Shown here: positions 20,822 to 31,672 of the stretch, in pieces
Numbering within the stretch: position 1 is the stretch's first letter
Layout of the letters: every line of letters begins with the position of its first letter
NCBI GenBank assembly: GCA_009746045.1
Contig: RPFO01001358.1
Coordinates: 19,643 to 83,642, forward strand
DNA: 64,000 bases
Direction: 5' to 3'
From: Mesostigma viride
Taxonomy: Eukaryota; Streptophyta; Mesostigmatophyceae; Mesostigmatales; Mesostigmataceae
Translations under genes and position numbers: made by a program
Notes under the pieces: model-generated
Told to the model about the DNA's origin: nothing
What the model saw: the letters and a program-made list of their open reading frames with translations, nothing else
Database searches by the model: none

Positions 20822-22895
20822 GACAACCAGCATACTGTAGGTATCATGGTTGAACCAAATATGCCTGTATGAAAGGGGCAGGGGAGGGGCGGTTTACTGG
20901 TGGCTGTGTGGATGCCTCGTGAAGCCAGTTAGGAAGGGTGATGTTGGGAACTTGCTGCGTCCTTGACAAGCATGTTCTCCTTTGCCAGCTGGCACTACTC
21001 GTGAGATGCCACCTTGAATGGAGGCACGCCCTTGTATGAAGTGAGACAACTATGCCTGGACACATGGTGATCCAACGCCGTGGAAGGACTAGGGTAGTTG
21101 TCTGAGAGGAAAGACGTGAAGGCCGCGGGAGCCGCGTGGCTATCTCCAGGTAGACCTGCCTGGAGGGAGACAGAGGGTAACAAGAAATGTTGATAGGGAA
21201 AACACACATACACGTACACACACACACCACCACTACCAACACAAACAACCAAAACTAAGAAGGAAAAGAGGGAATGCATACACACATACACGAAGGGGCT
21301 GAAAGAATAAGTAAGGAGTATATATTACAAAGGGAAAAAGAAAAAAGAAAAGGAAAAGGAAAAAAAGAAAAATGAGAAAAGAAAATGTAAATGGTAATAA
21401 TACGAACAATAATAAATAATTACAAAGTAAAGAGTAATAATAATAACAAAAACAAAAATGGAATAAAGGGAAGGTCATTGCTGGGATGTGGTGAGGCACA
21501 GGCGATGTTGGAGTGTGGGTCAGGAGCTCGATTTTTCAGCGCCCATGGTGCCCGGCCGGGGTCTCCTATCCAACAGGGTCTAAAGCCTCGTGCCCAGATC
21601 ACTCCAATGACAAAGTGGAAGGTGAAAAGGGGTAGGCAGTGAAAAATAGACAGGATGAACAAACATAACAGTGAGAGTAATAAAGAGGAGTTTTAAGGCA
21701 CAAAGAGAAGTGGTAAAGGAGAGAAAAAAAAGAAAGCAAGAAAGAAGTAAAAACAATCAAAAATAAAGAATACAGTAATAAAATAATGATAACAATCAAA
21801 TGAGAAGAAGAACAAAGTATGACATATAAAAAAAATTGTTGAATAGGCATGCATAGGAAAGACAAGAAGAACAAGTAAAGTAAAAAAAAAAAAAGAAAAT
21901 GAGTAGCTAACCTCTTCTTCATATTTTTATTAGTAAGAACATACTTGCATGCATGCACCAGCGCATGCATTTAGTAGTATCAAAGAGACAACCAAAGAAG
22001 GCCAGAAATCTGGTATTAAAGAGAAAACCAGATCTGGTATACCTGGTCTTATATCATTATACACCACAAATCACGATAGGGAGGCCATTCTACTTTAGTG
22101 CTCGTCCGTTTGAGATCAAATGAGAGATCTTGGTCTTGCTGTTCACGTATAAACATTGCGAATCCATTACTGACCATGCCACTGGCTGTTGCATTTCGAC
22201 ATGTACTTTGGGTGTGATGGCCAGGCATGAGCACGGTCAGGCAAAAGCTACAGAAATGCGAACTGCCTCCCAAGGATGCCGTACCCAACGCCATGCCAGT
22301 CCCGGTATAATACGGATCGCAGCGTCACTTACACATGAAGTGAGACAACTATGCCTGGACGCATGGCGATCCAACAATAGGCTGTCAAACCCGGCATAGC
22401 CCTGGCAATCGGATGCGTGGGTTGATGGAGCTCGAAGCAATGGCGGCATTGCCATCATGAAACCTTTCTCGCCGGAATACCAAGTGCCGGCCATGCAGCC
22501 CGCTTTTGCTTCTTAGTAACAACTGGTGACGATTTTATGTAGTCGGCACATGCAGGTCTGCATGGTCTTTCATTGTATGCAAGTTGCAACCAGACTGTCC
22601 GGAATGTGTTGCGATCTGGTAAGTGTCGTTGGCTTGCCTCACGTTTACACATTCCTTTTGCTCTTCCAAGGTTGCTGCATGCAATTAACTTTCACCATGC
22701 AACTGATCGTATGTAGATCAGTTTATTTATTGCCATTTTTACAAACCATAAGTTCAACATGTATTTCCTTGTAATTATTATTAAGTGAGACAACTATATG
22801 ATCAGAATATGAGCTAGACAACCAGTGGCTTGGCCAGCCAGGGCGGCATATCCTGACCTGGCCTGGCCCCAAGGACAAATCCAGACGAGTTGGTA
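20822..22895. other. Gene-poor stretch downstream of CTPA with A-rich low complexity
   Basis: No convincing coding region. About 21300-21960 is strongly A-rich on the plus strand (GAAAA and AATAA runs). A 41-bp motif containing GTGAGACAACTATGCCTGGA is repeated directly at 21036-21076 and 22335-22375, with the shorter GTGAGACAACTAT again near 22785, which suggests remnants of an interspersed repeat. Confidence 0.45.
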
Positions 22896-23270
22896 GACCT
22901 GCCATAAACTGTACCGATCAGTTGCTGGCCGACCTATAGAGGTCCCAGCCCAGTTTGAACACCACATTTCCTCCCTCTCTTTTGCTTGGACTGCTACTCA
23001 GGACAATAAGAGGTGGCAGACCATATTGTACAGGCCCACACGCCAGCCCTTGTGTGCAAGCCCCGCCCCCCTCCCCCCAAGGAGGAAGCCGCTTTGCTGC
23101 AACTCGTAGAGTAGCTATAGGATTTTTTTATTTTTTTTTGTATATTAGCTTAGAGTTAGCTTAGCTCGGTTTCACGGCTTCGCTCACCCCCACCCATCAG
23201 CAAGGGAATACGCGCTAAATTATCGATCTCCCAACAGATGGCCATGGATCGAGTCATGTTATTCTGATTT
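22896..23270 (+). mobile_element. Retroposon 3' fragment related to 5311-5680
   Basis: Homologous along its length to the fragment at 5311-5680, with substitutions and small indels. Its 3' hairpin is broken: CTCCCAAC near 23229 is separated from GAGTCATGTTAT near 23252 by inserted bases. This copy therefore looks older than the other. Confidence 0.55.
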
Positions 23271-23329
23271 GGCACGCCGCAAAGGTGAAAACCATTTGCG
23301 TTTAGTGCCGGTCCGCGGAAAACGCGATC

Positions 23330-23412
23330 TGCAAATGAATCCAGGCCGGAATCGAACTGGGGACCTCTCGCACCAACTTTTGCTGACTATAGGACGGACG
23401 TCTCCGGATCCT
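23330..23412 (-). other. tRNA-derived (SINE-like) sequence
   Basis: On the minus strand the sequence reads TAGTCAGC, then GCGAGAGGTC, then GTTCGATTCC, similar to the A-box side, variable region and B box of a tRNA gene. Stems do not pair well enough for a functional tRNA. It abuts the 23424-23770 element, whose target duplication begins at 23412. A tRNA-headed SINE or tRNA pseudogene is the likely origin. Confidence 0.35.
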
Positions 23413-23782
23413 AGGGCATCGCCTTCAAGGAACAGCTAGTAGAGGACATGGGGGGCCTCGGCCTCTCCGTGATTTGGAAGAAGATGATGGACAAGGCCAA
23501 GTGGGCCCAGGTCATAGAGGACAATGAGCCCCCCCCAGTGGGGAAGCGCCCGCGTGTGCAATCCCGCGGGAGGCACGCCAGATAGCTCCCCCTCGGGCAG
23601 CGTGCGGCTGCCTAGATAGATGTTGTAGTTAGAATGCTGTTAGATAGATGTAGTATGTAGCCAATGTAGATAGATTAGACCGGTAGGAATGTTGCACCCA
23701 TCCATCCATCCATCGGGGTTAATGCTCCGTGACTCCCCAACGGGAGCACGAGTCTAATTAATTAATTAATTAGGGCATCGCC
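23412..23782 (+). mobile_element. Short 5'-truncated retroposon with 12-bp target-site duplications
   Basis: TAGGGCATCGCC occurs at 23412-23423 and 23771-23782, bounding a 347-bp insert (23424-23770). It begins inside a coding frame that reads KEQLVEDMGGLGLSVIWKKM and ends at a TAG near 23584. An untranslated region, the hairpin CTCCCCAACGGGAG (23733-23746) and a (TAAT)n tail follow. The retained ORF tail is not recognised and differs from the ORF2 of the 0-5 kb LINEs, so it represents another family using the same 3' hairpin. Confidence 0.85.
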
Positions 23783-24105
23783 AACTGACACCTACAGTCA
23801 TCCGCTACAGATGGAGTCATGTTATAATTTAAAATCATAACCAGCGCAGGCCAGAAATCTGGACCATTCGGATTAGCTGGGTACCTCCAGCCTGCTATCT
23901 TTTAGTCGTCTCCACGCGCATTTATCGAGTTGTCAACGCGCATTTATCGAGTTGTCTCCACACGCATTTATCGAGTTCATGCAGGATATGGTGAAATTCA
24001 GCGATAAACGCATGCACACGATATGGAGGTGCATGTGTTGCACCAATTGTGTGTATCGAATTCCCGCTCTGGCCACATTTAATGCAGTCTGATCGACGCC
24101 TTGCA

Positions 24106-25111
24106 TGCCGCAGTATTGAATTGAATTGAATTGAATTGTAACATAACTCCGTTGGGAGTATATGTAGCACATAGCCCTTGAGAGGGGGCGTATGGCCTAT
24201 CATACATCCTAAGCTACTTCCTGCAAGGGTGGGGATGTAAAGGACCCTTGCTCTAGGTGCACCAGGGCACTGGCATCCCCATGATCTTCAAGCTATGCCC
24301 AGCGAAGGGGGAGCCTGTCATGGGGGGGAAGATCAGCATAGCTATACAAAGAAGCTAGGGCATGGCGTCTCAGCAGAGAGTTATTCCCTGCATAGGCACA
24401 ACAGAACTAAATAAAGCTAGGCATCATCTGGGGTGTGGCTCATAATAGGCACACATGTACATGATTAAGTAAAGCGCGTGGCTTAGCTGAGATAGTGCCT
24501 CTAGGAGGCGTACATTCTGATCAGACACAGGCGTACATGTACATGGCCACGGTCTATCTATTCTACACTACTACTGCTATATTCCCCTAAGCTGGGGCGT
24601 CTGGAGTCGCTGGGGCCGCGGGGGGGGGGGGGTCGCCTGCCAGGGCTTATGGCCGACGTAGATGGCCGCCCCCTTCCAGTACACCGGCTGTCCCGCCTTG
24701 GTCTGCCGGAGCTGGAGGTAGGTCGGCCATAGCTCCCGTCGCCGTTGTTGCTGCGCCAGGGTCAAGTCGTCATCAAGGGTGAAGAGAGTCTTCTCGAGCC
24801 GCTTGCGGCGTCTGAGAAAAGAAATCTTGTCCGCCGGGGTCTTAAAGGTGAGAAGGAGCGGGGGCGGCCCTGCCTTACCCCGCGCGCGGGGAAGGCGGTG
24901 GGCGGCCAGCTCGATCTCACCGTTAAGGCCCATGCGACCAAGGATTTCTCTCTCAAACGCACGCAAAAGCTTCTCGGAATTCTCACCTTCCTCCATCTTG
25001 AAGTTCTTGACAATGACGTTGAGGCTGCGCTTGGCGAGCTCGGCCTCCTCGCGGAGGTCAAGCGTCTGCTGTTGAAGCTGGGCTGCGACGGCGGAGGTGG
25101 TGCCGCAGTAT
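24106..25111 (-). mobile_element. 5'-truncated ORF1 retroposon with 11-bp target-site duplications
   Basis: TGCCGCAGTAT at 24106-24116 and 25101-25111 bounds a 984-bp minus-strand copy of the 1878-3839 element. It retains the C-terminal half of ORF1 (24577-25100), the whole 3' region, the hairpin (24146-24159 in plus coordinates) and a tail of AATTC units, in contrast to the TAAT units of the full-length copy. Confidence 0.85.
24577..25100 (-). pseudogene. C-terminal half of the LINE-type ORF1 protein
   Basis: An open frame of about 175 residues aligning over its length with the C-terminal part of the ORF1 at 2033-3402. It has EEGENSEKLLRAFE, KISFLRRRKRLEKT, DDDLTLAQQQRRRELWPTY and GAAIYVGHKPW. 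The start codon and coiled-coil N-terminus were lost by 5' truncation, and the upstream codons apparent beyond 25100 belong to flanking DNA. Because conserved residues match despite nucleotide divergence, it supports the reading frame chosen for the longer copy. Confidence 0.75.
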
Positions 25112-26223
25112 CCGCTGGTATAGGGGAGGCCCACACTAAATCACTAATCGAAAATTACTTGGGAAATGTTGTCTCGGGCTGATGGACATGTGTGCCCCTC
25201 AATTGCGGAGTTAAATTGGATGTATAATTGAATGAAATACATTATTACATTCCATGCATCGATGCTCGAGTCATCGCGATATCTGAATATCTTACATAAT
25301 TACAGACCCATCAATTGGAAGATCAGAAAGCTCCAGTGCATCTGCTCTACGACCGGACGTCTCAATCGTACGTAGTGCTTTCGAGTTATAATTACCCTCA
25401 ATGTATGTCTGGAAAATCCACGTGCAGGCAGTGTCAAATGCATGGTATATGAACTAGTTATGTACATGTCAAGATGATGACAGTCAAGCGAGGCCATACA
25501 TGTTGACGGACAAGTGAGCCTGTAGACCTACGTCGATCCCCAGTTCCTCGATGTCGTGCGCAGCCCCGATATCATCAGATTTCCAATCCCCAACGGCCGT
25601 CGGCTCCGCAAAATCCACGTTCGCGATTAAACAGTGCAACCGCGAGGGCCGTTCTAACTTGTAATCCACCTATATAATGGGCTCCGTCTCGTCACCGTGC
25701 GTTCGCATCAACAGGACAGCCACGGGTGTCGCGACGTCTCGGACGCTGTGCACTACACGCATCATCTCGGTCATCGCAGCCGTCGAGCACGTCACAAGCA
25801 TCAATTATTCTCTGGACGAATTCTCGTGACCGTGTTGATATTAATGTCTGCCAACTTCACGACTGTGAACAGCAGCCTCACGCACGTCCGGTCCATCCGA
25901 CTCCGTCAGGCGGTGTTGCGAATGGCGTCCTGCGTGCAAAAACCAGTACATGAAGGACAATAATGTTAGCCCGTTAGACAGATTTGTCTGTGGTTCCGCT
26001 TACAGCAGTACTAATCACCCGTTACGCGGATTTCGGGCAAGTGGGTATCCTCCTACATTACATGTATCCAATTATGGACGGGAGATTTAAAATGGGAAAC
26101 AAGTATCAGCGAACCCAGAATCAAGGTATCCACGCAACGGTTTTGAAGAAACGGCTATGTACATATAGACACAATGAACTGAACAAAACTTTAGTAGCTC
26201 ACTCGTCGTTCACTTGTTAGTCG

Positions 26224-26340
26224 TAACGGAGGCAGTCATTCAGTCAGTTTGCAAGTTCAGTTGGCAAGTACGGAAACACACGCAAGTGCGTAACGGAGGC
26301 AGTCAGTCAGTCAGTTTGCAAGTGCAGTTGGCAAGTACGG
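26224..26340. repeat. Two copies of a 67-bp-period repeat
   Basis: TAACGGAGGCAGTCA starts at 26224 and 26291; both copies end in GTTGGCAAGTACGG. A small AGTC slippage tract lies inside. Confidence 0.8.
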
Positions 26341-27140
26341 ACCACCAACCGCGTGTGTACGTCCATGATATCGCAATATAATCAAGAATAACAGGGAACG
26401 GTTAATGTATCCTTTACGCAGCTTTTTCGTTCAGGGCATGTTGAAATAACGAAAGTGGGGTCAGGTGTTCGAACCTTCCAAGTGCCGAATTTTTTACGAA
26501 CCAGCGCATTCACGAACCTTGCACTGGGGACGCGGTGGACGTGTACCATTACCCCGGCCTAATTCTAGCATTGTACACAAGGGGCGGTGGCTAGCAGTAA
26601 AGAAGGGCATCCTAGTCATAACGCTGGGCAAGTTTAAAAGCACCAACGGCCGTTGAGTAGGAAAAAAAAAGAGCAGGAGAAGAGCACGTCGACGTTTCAA
26701 CAGCAAGACAAAAATATTGAACCCCGAGTACCAATGAAAATGCTTTCATGCATGTCCACCCCGACGAGGCACAAATTCATGCATGCCCACCCCGACGAGG
26801 CACAAATTAATGAACGACAGATTTCTCACCCCCCCCCGGCACATGGAACAAGTGCCATCGCACGCACACACTTTGTAGACAGGAGAGTTTCGAGAGTCCA
26901 ACGGCCGTTGGCTCGGAGAAATTGACAGTACACCAGTAAAGACATTAAAATTATCACTTTGTTGTCTTATGTGTGCCGTGTCATTTCCCAAGGTCAAAAG
27001 CCGTCAACTTCTGCACCTCTTGTCCCTCCCACCCGTACGCACTAAGCATGCCCACCTTACACTACCACATGTGGCTCTTGAGAAAACTCCCCCCGACGAT
27101 GCACATGTGCCATTCACGCACACACCTTCAGACAAGGCTA

Positions 27141-27465
27141 TCAGTTTTTCGAAGTCCAACGGCCGTTGGCTCCGAGAAATGCTGTTACAACTCAAAATTA
27201 CAATGGTGACATCCACGAGCTAGTGGTACGCCGAACAAGTGCTTGTATGACATATGGCGACTGCCCGTGAGGAAAAGTCCACCACCACACACGGTCAGTT
27301 TTTTGAGTCCAACGGCCGTTGGCTCCGAGAAATGCTGTTACAACGCAAAATTACAATGGTGACATACATGAGCTAGTGGTACGCCGAACAAGTGCTTGTA
27401 TGACATATGGCGACTGCCCGTGAGGAAAAGTCCACCACCACACACGGACAGTTTTTTGACTCCAA
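27141..27465. repeat. Tandem duplication of a ~153-bp unit containing the MSA-like palindrome
   Basis: Units at 27141-27294 and 27295-27447 are nearly identical. Each contains CCAACGGCCGTTGG, ATGCTGTTACAAC and GACATATGGCGACTGCCC. A third copy starts at 27448 but breaks off after about 18 bases. Confidence 0.85.
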
Positions 27466-27803
27466 CGCAAGAACAGACGTAATGCACACCAAGTGACCAA
27501 GTGGCAAGATAAAGACACCCTTGCCAATCTCTACCCACAAAAACTTAGCCCCGAAATCCGTAGCCCCGAAATCCGTGATTGATTTGTACATTGTAGATGA
27601 CAATGCAGCGATCACATGTATTCTGAAACCAACACGTTTTTACCTAGTTATCATGGTAACCAATTTATGGTTACCTAGTTATCCATGGCTAGAAAGTTGT
27701 AAATACACGATGTGGCCACACACGCCATAGATGAAAATCATAACCAGATCACGCACATGATCATGGAAGGGGACTCTATTGATCTCAAAAAAGAAAGCTC
27801 AAG

Positions 27804-27859
27804 ACACCCTACACCCTACACCCTACACCCTACACCATACATCCTACAACCTACACCCT
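27804..27859. repeat. Degenerate CCCTACA (telomere-like) repeat
   Basis: About eight 7-bp units, four perfect CCCTACA copies followed by altered ones (CCATACA, TCCTACA, ACCTACA). It differs by one base from the plant-type CCCTAAA telomere repeat. It lies 0.4 kb before the satellite array. Confidence 0.6.
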
Positions 27860-27895
27860 TAACTCTCCACCCTTAGCTTACGTGACCTTTTTTTC

Positions 27896-27963
27896 GGAGA
27901 AATGTCCGAGTGGAATGCTATGTATGGGGTAACTTTCCCAAGGGTTCGAATCCCTCTTTCTCC
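27896..27963 (+). tRNA. tRNA-like sequence (serine/leucine-like ends), lacking a normal anticodon arm
   Basis: GGAGAAA at 27896-27902 pairs perfectly with TTTCTCC at 27957-27963. A D-arm-like TCCGAGTGGA and a perfect T-loop sequence GGGTTCGAATCCC are correctly ordered, and the discriminator is A27964. Acceptor, D and T sequences resemble plastid tRNA-Ser. The total is only 68 nt, while tRNA-Ser needs about 87, and the interior offers no 5-bp anticodon stem with a proper loop. It is most likely a deleted tRNA pseudogene, possibly a nuclear piece of plastid DNA. Confidence 0.4.
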
Positions 27964-28071
27964 ATTAGAGTTTTGTTTAGCTTCTATTCTCGTCTACACA
28001 TAATTCACACGAAGTACGCTTGCAAATACTTTATTACTATTTTGTTTGATATACTACACTAATATTATAAT

Positions 28072-28202
28072 TGTTGTGTGTGTGTGTTGTTCACGTGTGC
28101 GTGTGTGTGTTGTGTGTGTTGTGTGTGTTGTGCGTGTGCGTGTGCGTGTGCGTGTGCGTGTGCGTGTGCGTGTGCGTGTGCGTGTGCGTGTGTGTGTGTA
28201 TA
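28072..28202. repeat. TG-rich and (GTGCGT)n microsatellite bordering the satellite
   Basis: Runs of TG interspersed with TTG, then about ten GTGCGT units (roughly 28128-28190). The composition resembles the TG-rich half of the 40-bp satellite unit that follows, so the satellite may have grown from this sequence. Confidence 0.85.
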
Positions 28203-28234
28203 TAATTTTTTGTTGTGTGTGTGTGTTGTGTGTT

Positions 28235-31200
28235 GTACGTGCAAGGTGTATGTACATGTGTGTGCAGCCGGCCCTTGCGTGCGCGGTGTGTGTACGTTTC
28301 TGTGCAGCCGCCCCTTGCGTGCGCGGTGTATGTACGTGTGTGTGCATGCCGGCCCTTGCGTGCATGGTGTGTGTACGTGTGTGTGCAGCCGCCCCTTGCG
28401 TGCGCGGTGTATGTACATGTGTTTGCACTCGCCCATTGCGTGCGCGGTGTATGTACGTGTGTGTGCAGCCGCCCCTTGCGTGCGCGGTGGATGTACGTGT
28501 GTGCGCACTCGCCCCTTGCGTGCGCGGTGTATGTACGTGTGTGTGCAGCCGCCCCTTGCGTGCGCGGTGTATGTACATGTGTGTGCATCCTTGTCCTTGC
28601 GTGCATGGTGTATGTACATGTGAGTGCCGTCGCCCCAACCGTGCATTGTGTATGTACGTGTGTGTGCAGCCGCCCCTTGCGTGCATGGTGTGTGTACATG
28701 TGTGTGCATCCTTGTCCTTGCGTGCATGGTGTATGTACATGTGTTTGCACTCGCCCCTTGCGTGCGCGGTGTGTGTACGTGTGTGTGCAGCCGCCCCTTG
28801 CGTGCATGGTGTGTGTACATGTGTGTGCATCCTTGTCCTTGCGTGCATGGTGTGTGTACATGTGTGTGCAGCCGCCCCTTGCGTGCGCGGTGGATGTACA
28901 TGTGCGGGCAGTTGCCCCTTGCGTGCGCGGTGTATGTACATGTGTTTGCACTCGCCCCTTGCGTGCGCGGTGTATGTACATGTGTGTGCAGCCGCCCCTT
29001 GCGTGCATGGTGTATGTACATGTGCTTGCACTGGCCCCGTGCGTGCGCGGTGTATGTACGTGTGTGTGCAGCCGCCCCTTGCGTGCGCGGTGTATGTACG
29101 TGCGTGTGCAGCCGCCCCTTGCGTGCGCGGTGTATGTACATGTGTGTGCATCCTTGTCCTTGCGTGCGCGGTGTATGTACATGTGTTTGCACTCGCCCCT
29201 TGCGTGCGCGGTGGATGTACATGTGTGTGCAGCCGCCCCTTGCGTGCATGGTTTATGTACATGTGTGTGCAGTCGCCGGCCCCGTGCGTGCGCAGTGGAT
29301 GTACGTGTGTGTGCAGCCGCCCCGTGCGTGCATGGTGTGTGTACGTGTGTGTGCAGCAGCCCCTTGCGTGCGCGGTGTATGTACGTTTCTGTGCATGCCG
29401 GCCCTTGCGTGCATGGTGTATGTACATGTGCTTGCACTGGCCCCTTGCGTGCGCGGTGTATGTACGTGTGTGTGCAGCCCCCCTTGCGTGCGCGGTGTAT
29501 GTACGTGTGTGCGCACTCGCCCCTTGCGTGCGCGGTGTATGTACGTGTGTGTGCAGCCGCCCCTTGCGTGCGCGGTGTATGTACATGTGTGTGCAGCCGC
29601 CCCTTGCGTGTGCGGTGGATGTACATGTGCGGGCAGTTGCCCCTTGCGTGCGCGGTGTATGTACATGTGTTTGCACTCGCCCCTTGCGTGCGCGGTGTAT
29701 GTACATGTGTGTGCAGCCGCCCCTTGCGTGCATGGTGTATGTACATGTGCTTGCACTGGCCCCGTGCGTGCGCGGTGTATGTACGTGTGTGTGCAGCCGC
29801 CCCTTGCGTGCGCGGTGTATGTACGTGTGTGCGCACTCGCCCCTTGCGTGCGCGGTGTATGTACGTGTGTGTGCAGCCGCCCCTTGCGTGCGCGGTGTAT
29901 GTACATGTGTGTGCATCCTTGTCCTTGCGTGCGCGGTGTATGTACATGTGTTTGCACTCGCCCCTTGCGTGCGCGGTGTATGTACATGTGTGTGCAGCCG
30001 CCCCTTGCGTGCATGGTTTATGTACATGTGTGTGCAGTCGCCCCGTGCGTGCGCAGTGTATGTACGTGTGTGTGCAGCCGCCCCTTGCGTGCGTGGTGTG
30101 TGTACATGTGAGTGCAGCCGCCCCTTGCGTGCGCGGTGTATGTACGTGTGTGTGCAGCAGCCCCTTGCGTGCTTTGTGTGTGTACATGTGTGTGAATCCT
30201 TGTCCTTGCGTGCATGGTGTGTGTACGTGTGTGTGCAGCCGCCCCTTGCGTGCATGGTGGATGTACATGTGAGTGCCGTTGCCCCTTGCGTGCGCGGTGT
30301 ATGTACGTGTGTGTGCAGCCGTCCCTTAATTGCGTGCGCGGTGTGTGTACGTGTGTGTGCACTCGCCCCTTGCGTGCGCGGTGTATGTACGTGTGTGCAG
30401 CCGCCCCTTGCGTGCGCGGTGTATGCCAGTGTGTGTGCATGCCGGCCCTTGCGTGCAAGGTGGTGTGTAAGTGTGTGTGCAGCCCCTTGCGTGCATGGTG
30501 TATGTACGTGTGTGTGCAGCCGGCCCTTGCGTGCATGGTGTGTGTACATGTGAGTGCAGCCGTCCCTTCCGTGCATGGTGTGTGTACGTGTGTGTGCAGT
30601 TGCCCCTTGCGTGCGCAGTGTATGTACGTGTGTGTGCATGCCGGCCCTTGCGTGCATGGTGTGTGTACGTGTGTGTGCAGTTGCCCCTTGCATGCGCGGT
30701 GTATGTACATGTGAGTGCAGCCGCCCCTTGCGTGCGCGGTGTATGTACGTGTGTGTGCAGCCGCCCCAAGCGTGCGCGGTGTAGTGTACGTGTGTGTGCA
30801 GTTGCCCCTTGCGTGCGCGGTGTATGTACATGTGTGTGCAGTTGCCCCTTGCGTGCGCGGTGTGTGTACATGTGTGTGCAGTTGCCCCTTGCGTGCGCGG
30901 TGGATGTACGTGTGTGTGCAGCCGCCCCTTGCGTGCGCGGTGTATGTACGTGTGTGTGCAGCCGCCCCAAGCGTGCGCGGTGTGTGTACGTGTGTGTGCA
31001 GTTGCCCCTTGCGTGCGCGGTGTGTGTACATGTGTGTGCAGTTGCCCCTTGCGTGCGCGGTGTATGTACGTGTGTGTGCAGCCGGCCCTTGCGTGCGCGG
31101 TGGATGTACGTGTGTGTGCAGCCGGCCCTTGCGTGCATGGTGTGTGTACGTGTGTGTGCAGCCGGCCCTTGCGTGCGCGGTGGATGTACATGTGTGTGCA

Positions 31201-31672
31201 GTCGCCCCTTGCGTGCGCGGTGTGTGTACGTGTGTGTGCAGCCGCCCCTTGCGTGCGCGGTGGATGTACGTGTGTGTGCAGTTGCCCCTTGCGTGCGCGG
31301 TGGATGTACGTGTGTGTGCAGCCGCCCCTTGCGTGCGCGGTGTGTGTACATGTGAGTGCAGCTGCCCCAAGCGTGCGCGGTGTGTGTACATGTGTGTGCA
31401 GTTGCCCCTTGCGTGCGCGGTGGATGTACGTGTGTGTGCAGCCGCCCCTTGCGTGCGCGGTGTAGGTACGTGTGTGTGCAGCCGCCCCAAGCGTGCGCGG
31501 GGGTACGTGTGTGTGCAGCCGGCCCTTGCGTGCATGGTGTGTGTACGTGTGTGTGCAGCCGCCCCTTGCGTGCGCGGTGTAGGTACGTGTGTGTGCAGCC
31601 GCCCCAAGCGTGCGCGGTGTAGGTACGTGTGTGTGCAGTTGCCCCTTGCGTGCGCGGTGTAGGTACATGTGT
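28235..31672. repeat. 40-bp satellite array, first segment (about 85 units)
   Basis: Tandem 40-bp units; 28545-28584 is a representative. Each unit has a C-rich core (GCAGCCGCCCCTT), a GCGTGCGCGG or GCGTGCATGG segment, and a TGTAC-centred TG-rich part. Units vary at a few positions (TTGCG/AAGCG, GCGCGG/GCATGG, TATGTAC/GGATGTAC/TAGGTAC, GTGTGTG/ATGTGAG). Because 40 is not a multiple of 3 and the consensus contains no stop, all frames read through; the open frames here are not genes. Confidence 0.95.

Larger units (their letters stand above)
25112..27800. other. Gene-poor region with repeated MYB/MSA-like palindromes
   Basis: No recognisable coding region; the open frames here are short and unlike known proteins. 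A TATA-like CTATATAATGG lies near 25670, but what follows is not identifiable. The palindrome CCAACGGCCGTTGG or a one-base variant occurs at 25590, 26643, 26898, 27156 and 27309, usually followed by CTCCGAGAAAT. Several short tandem duplications are present, including two copies of CCACCCCGACGAGGCACAAA near 26757 and 26788. Confidence 0.5.
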
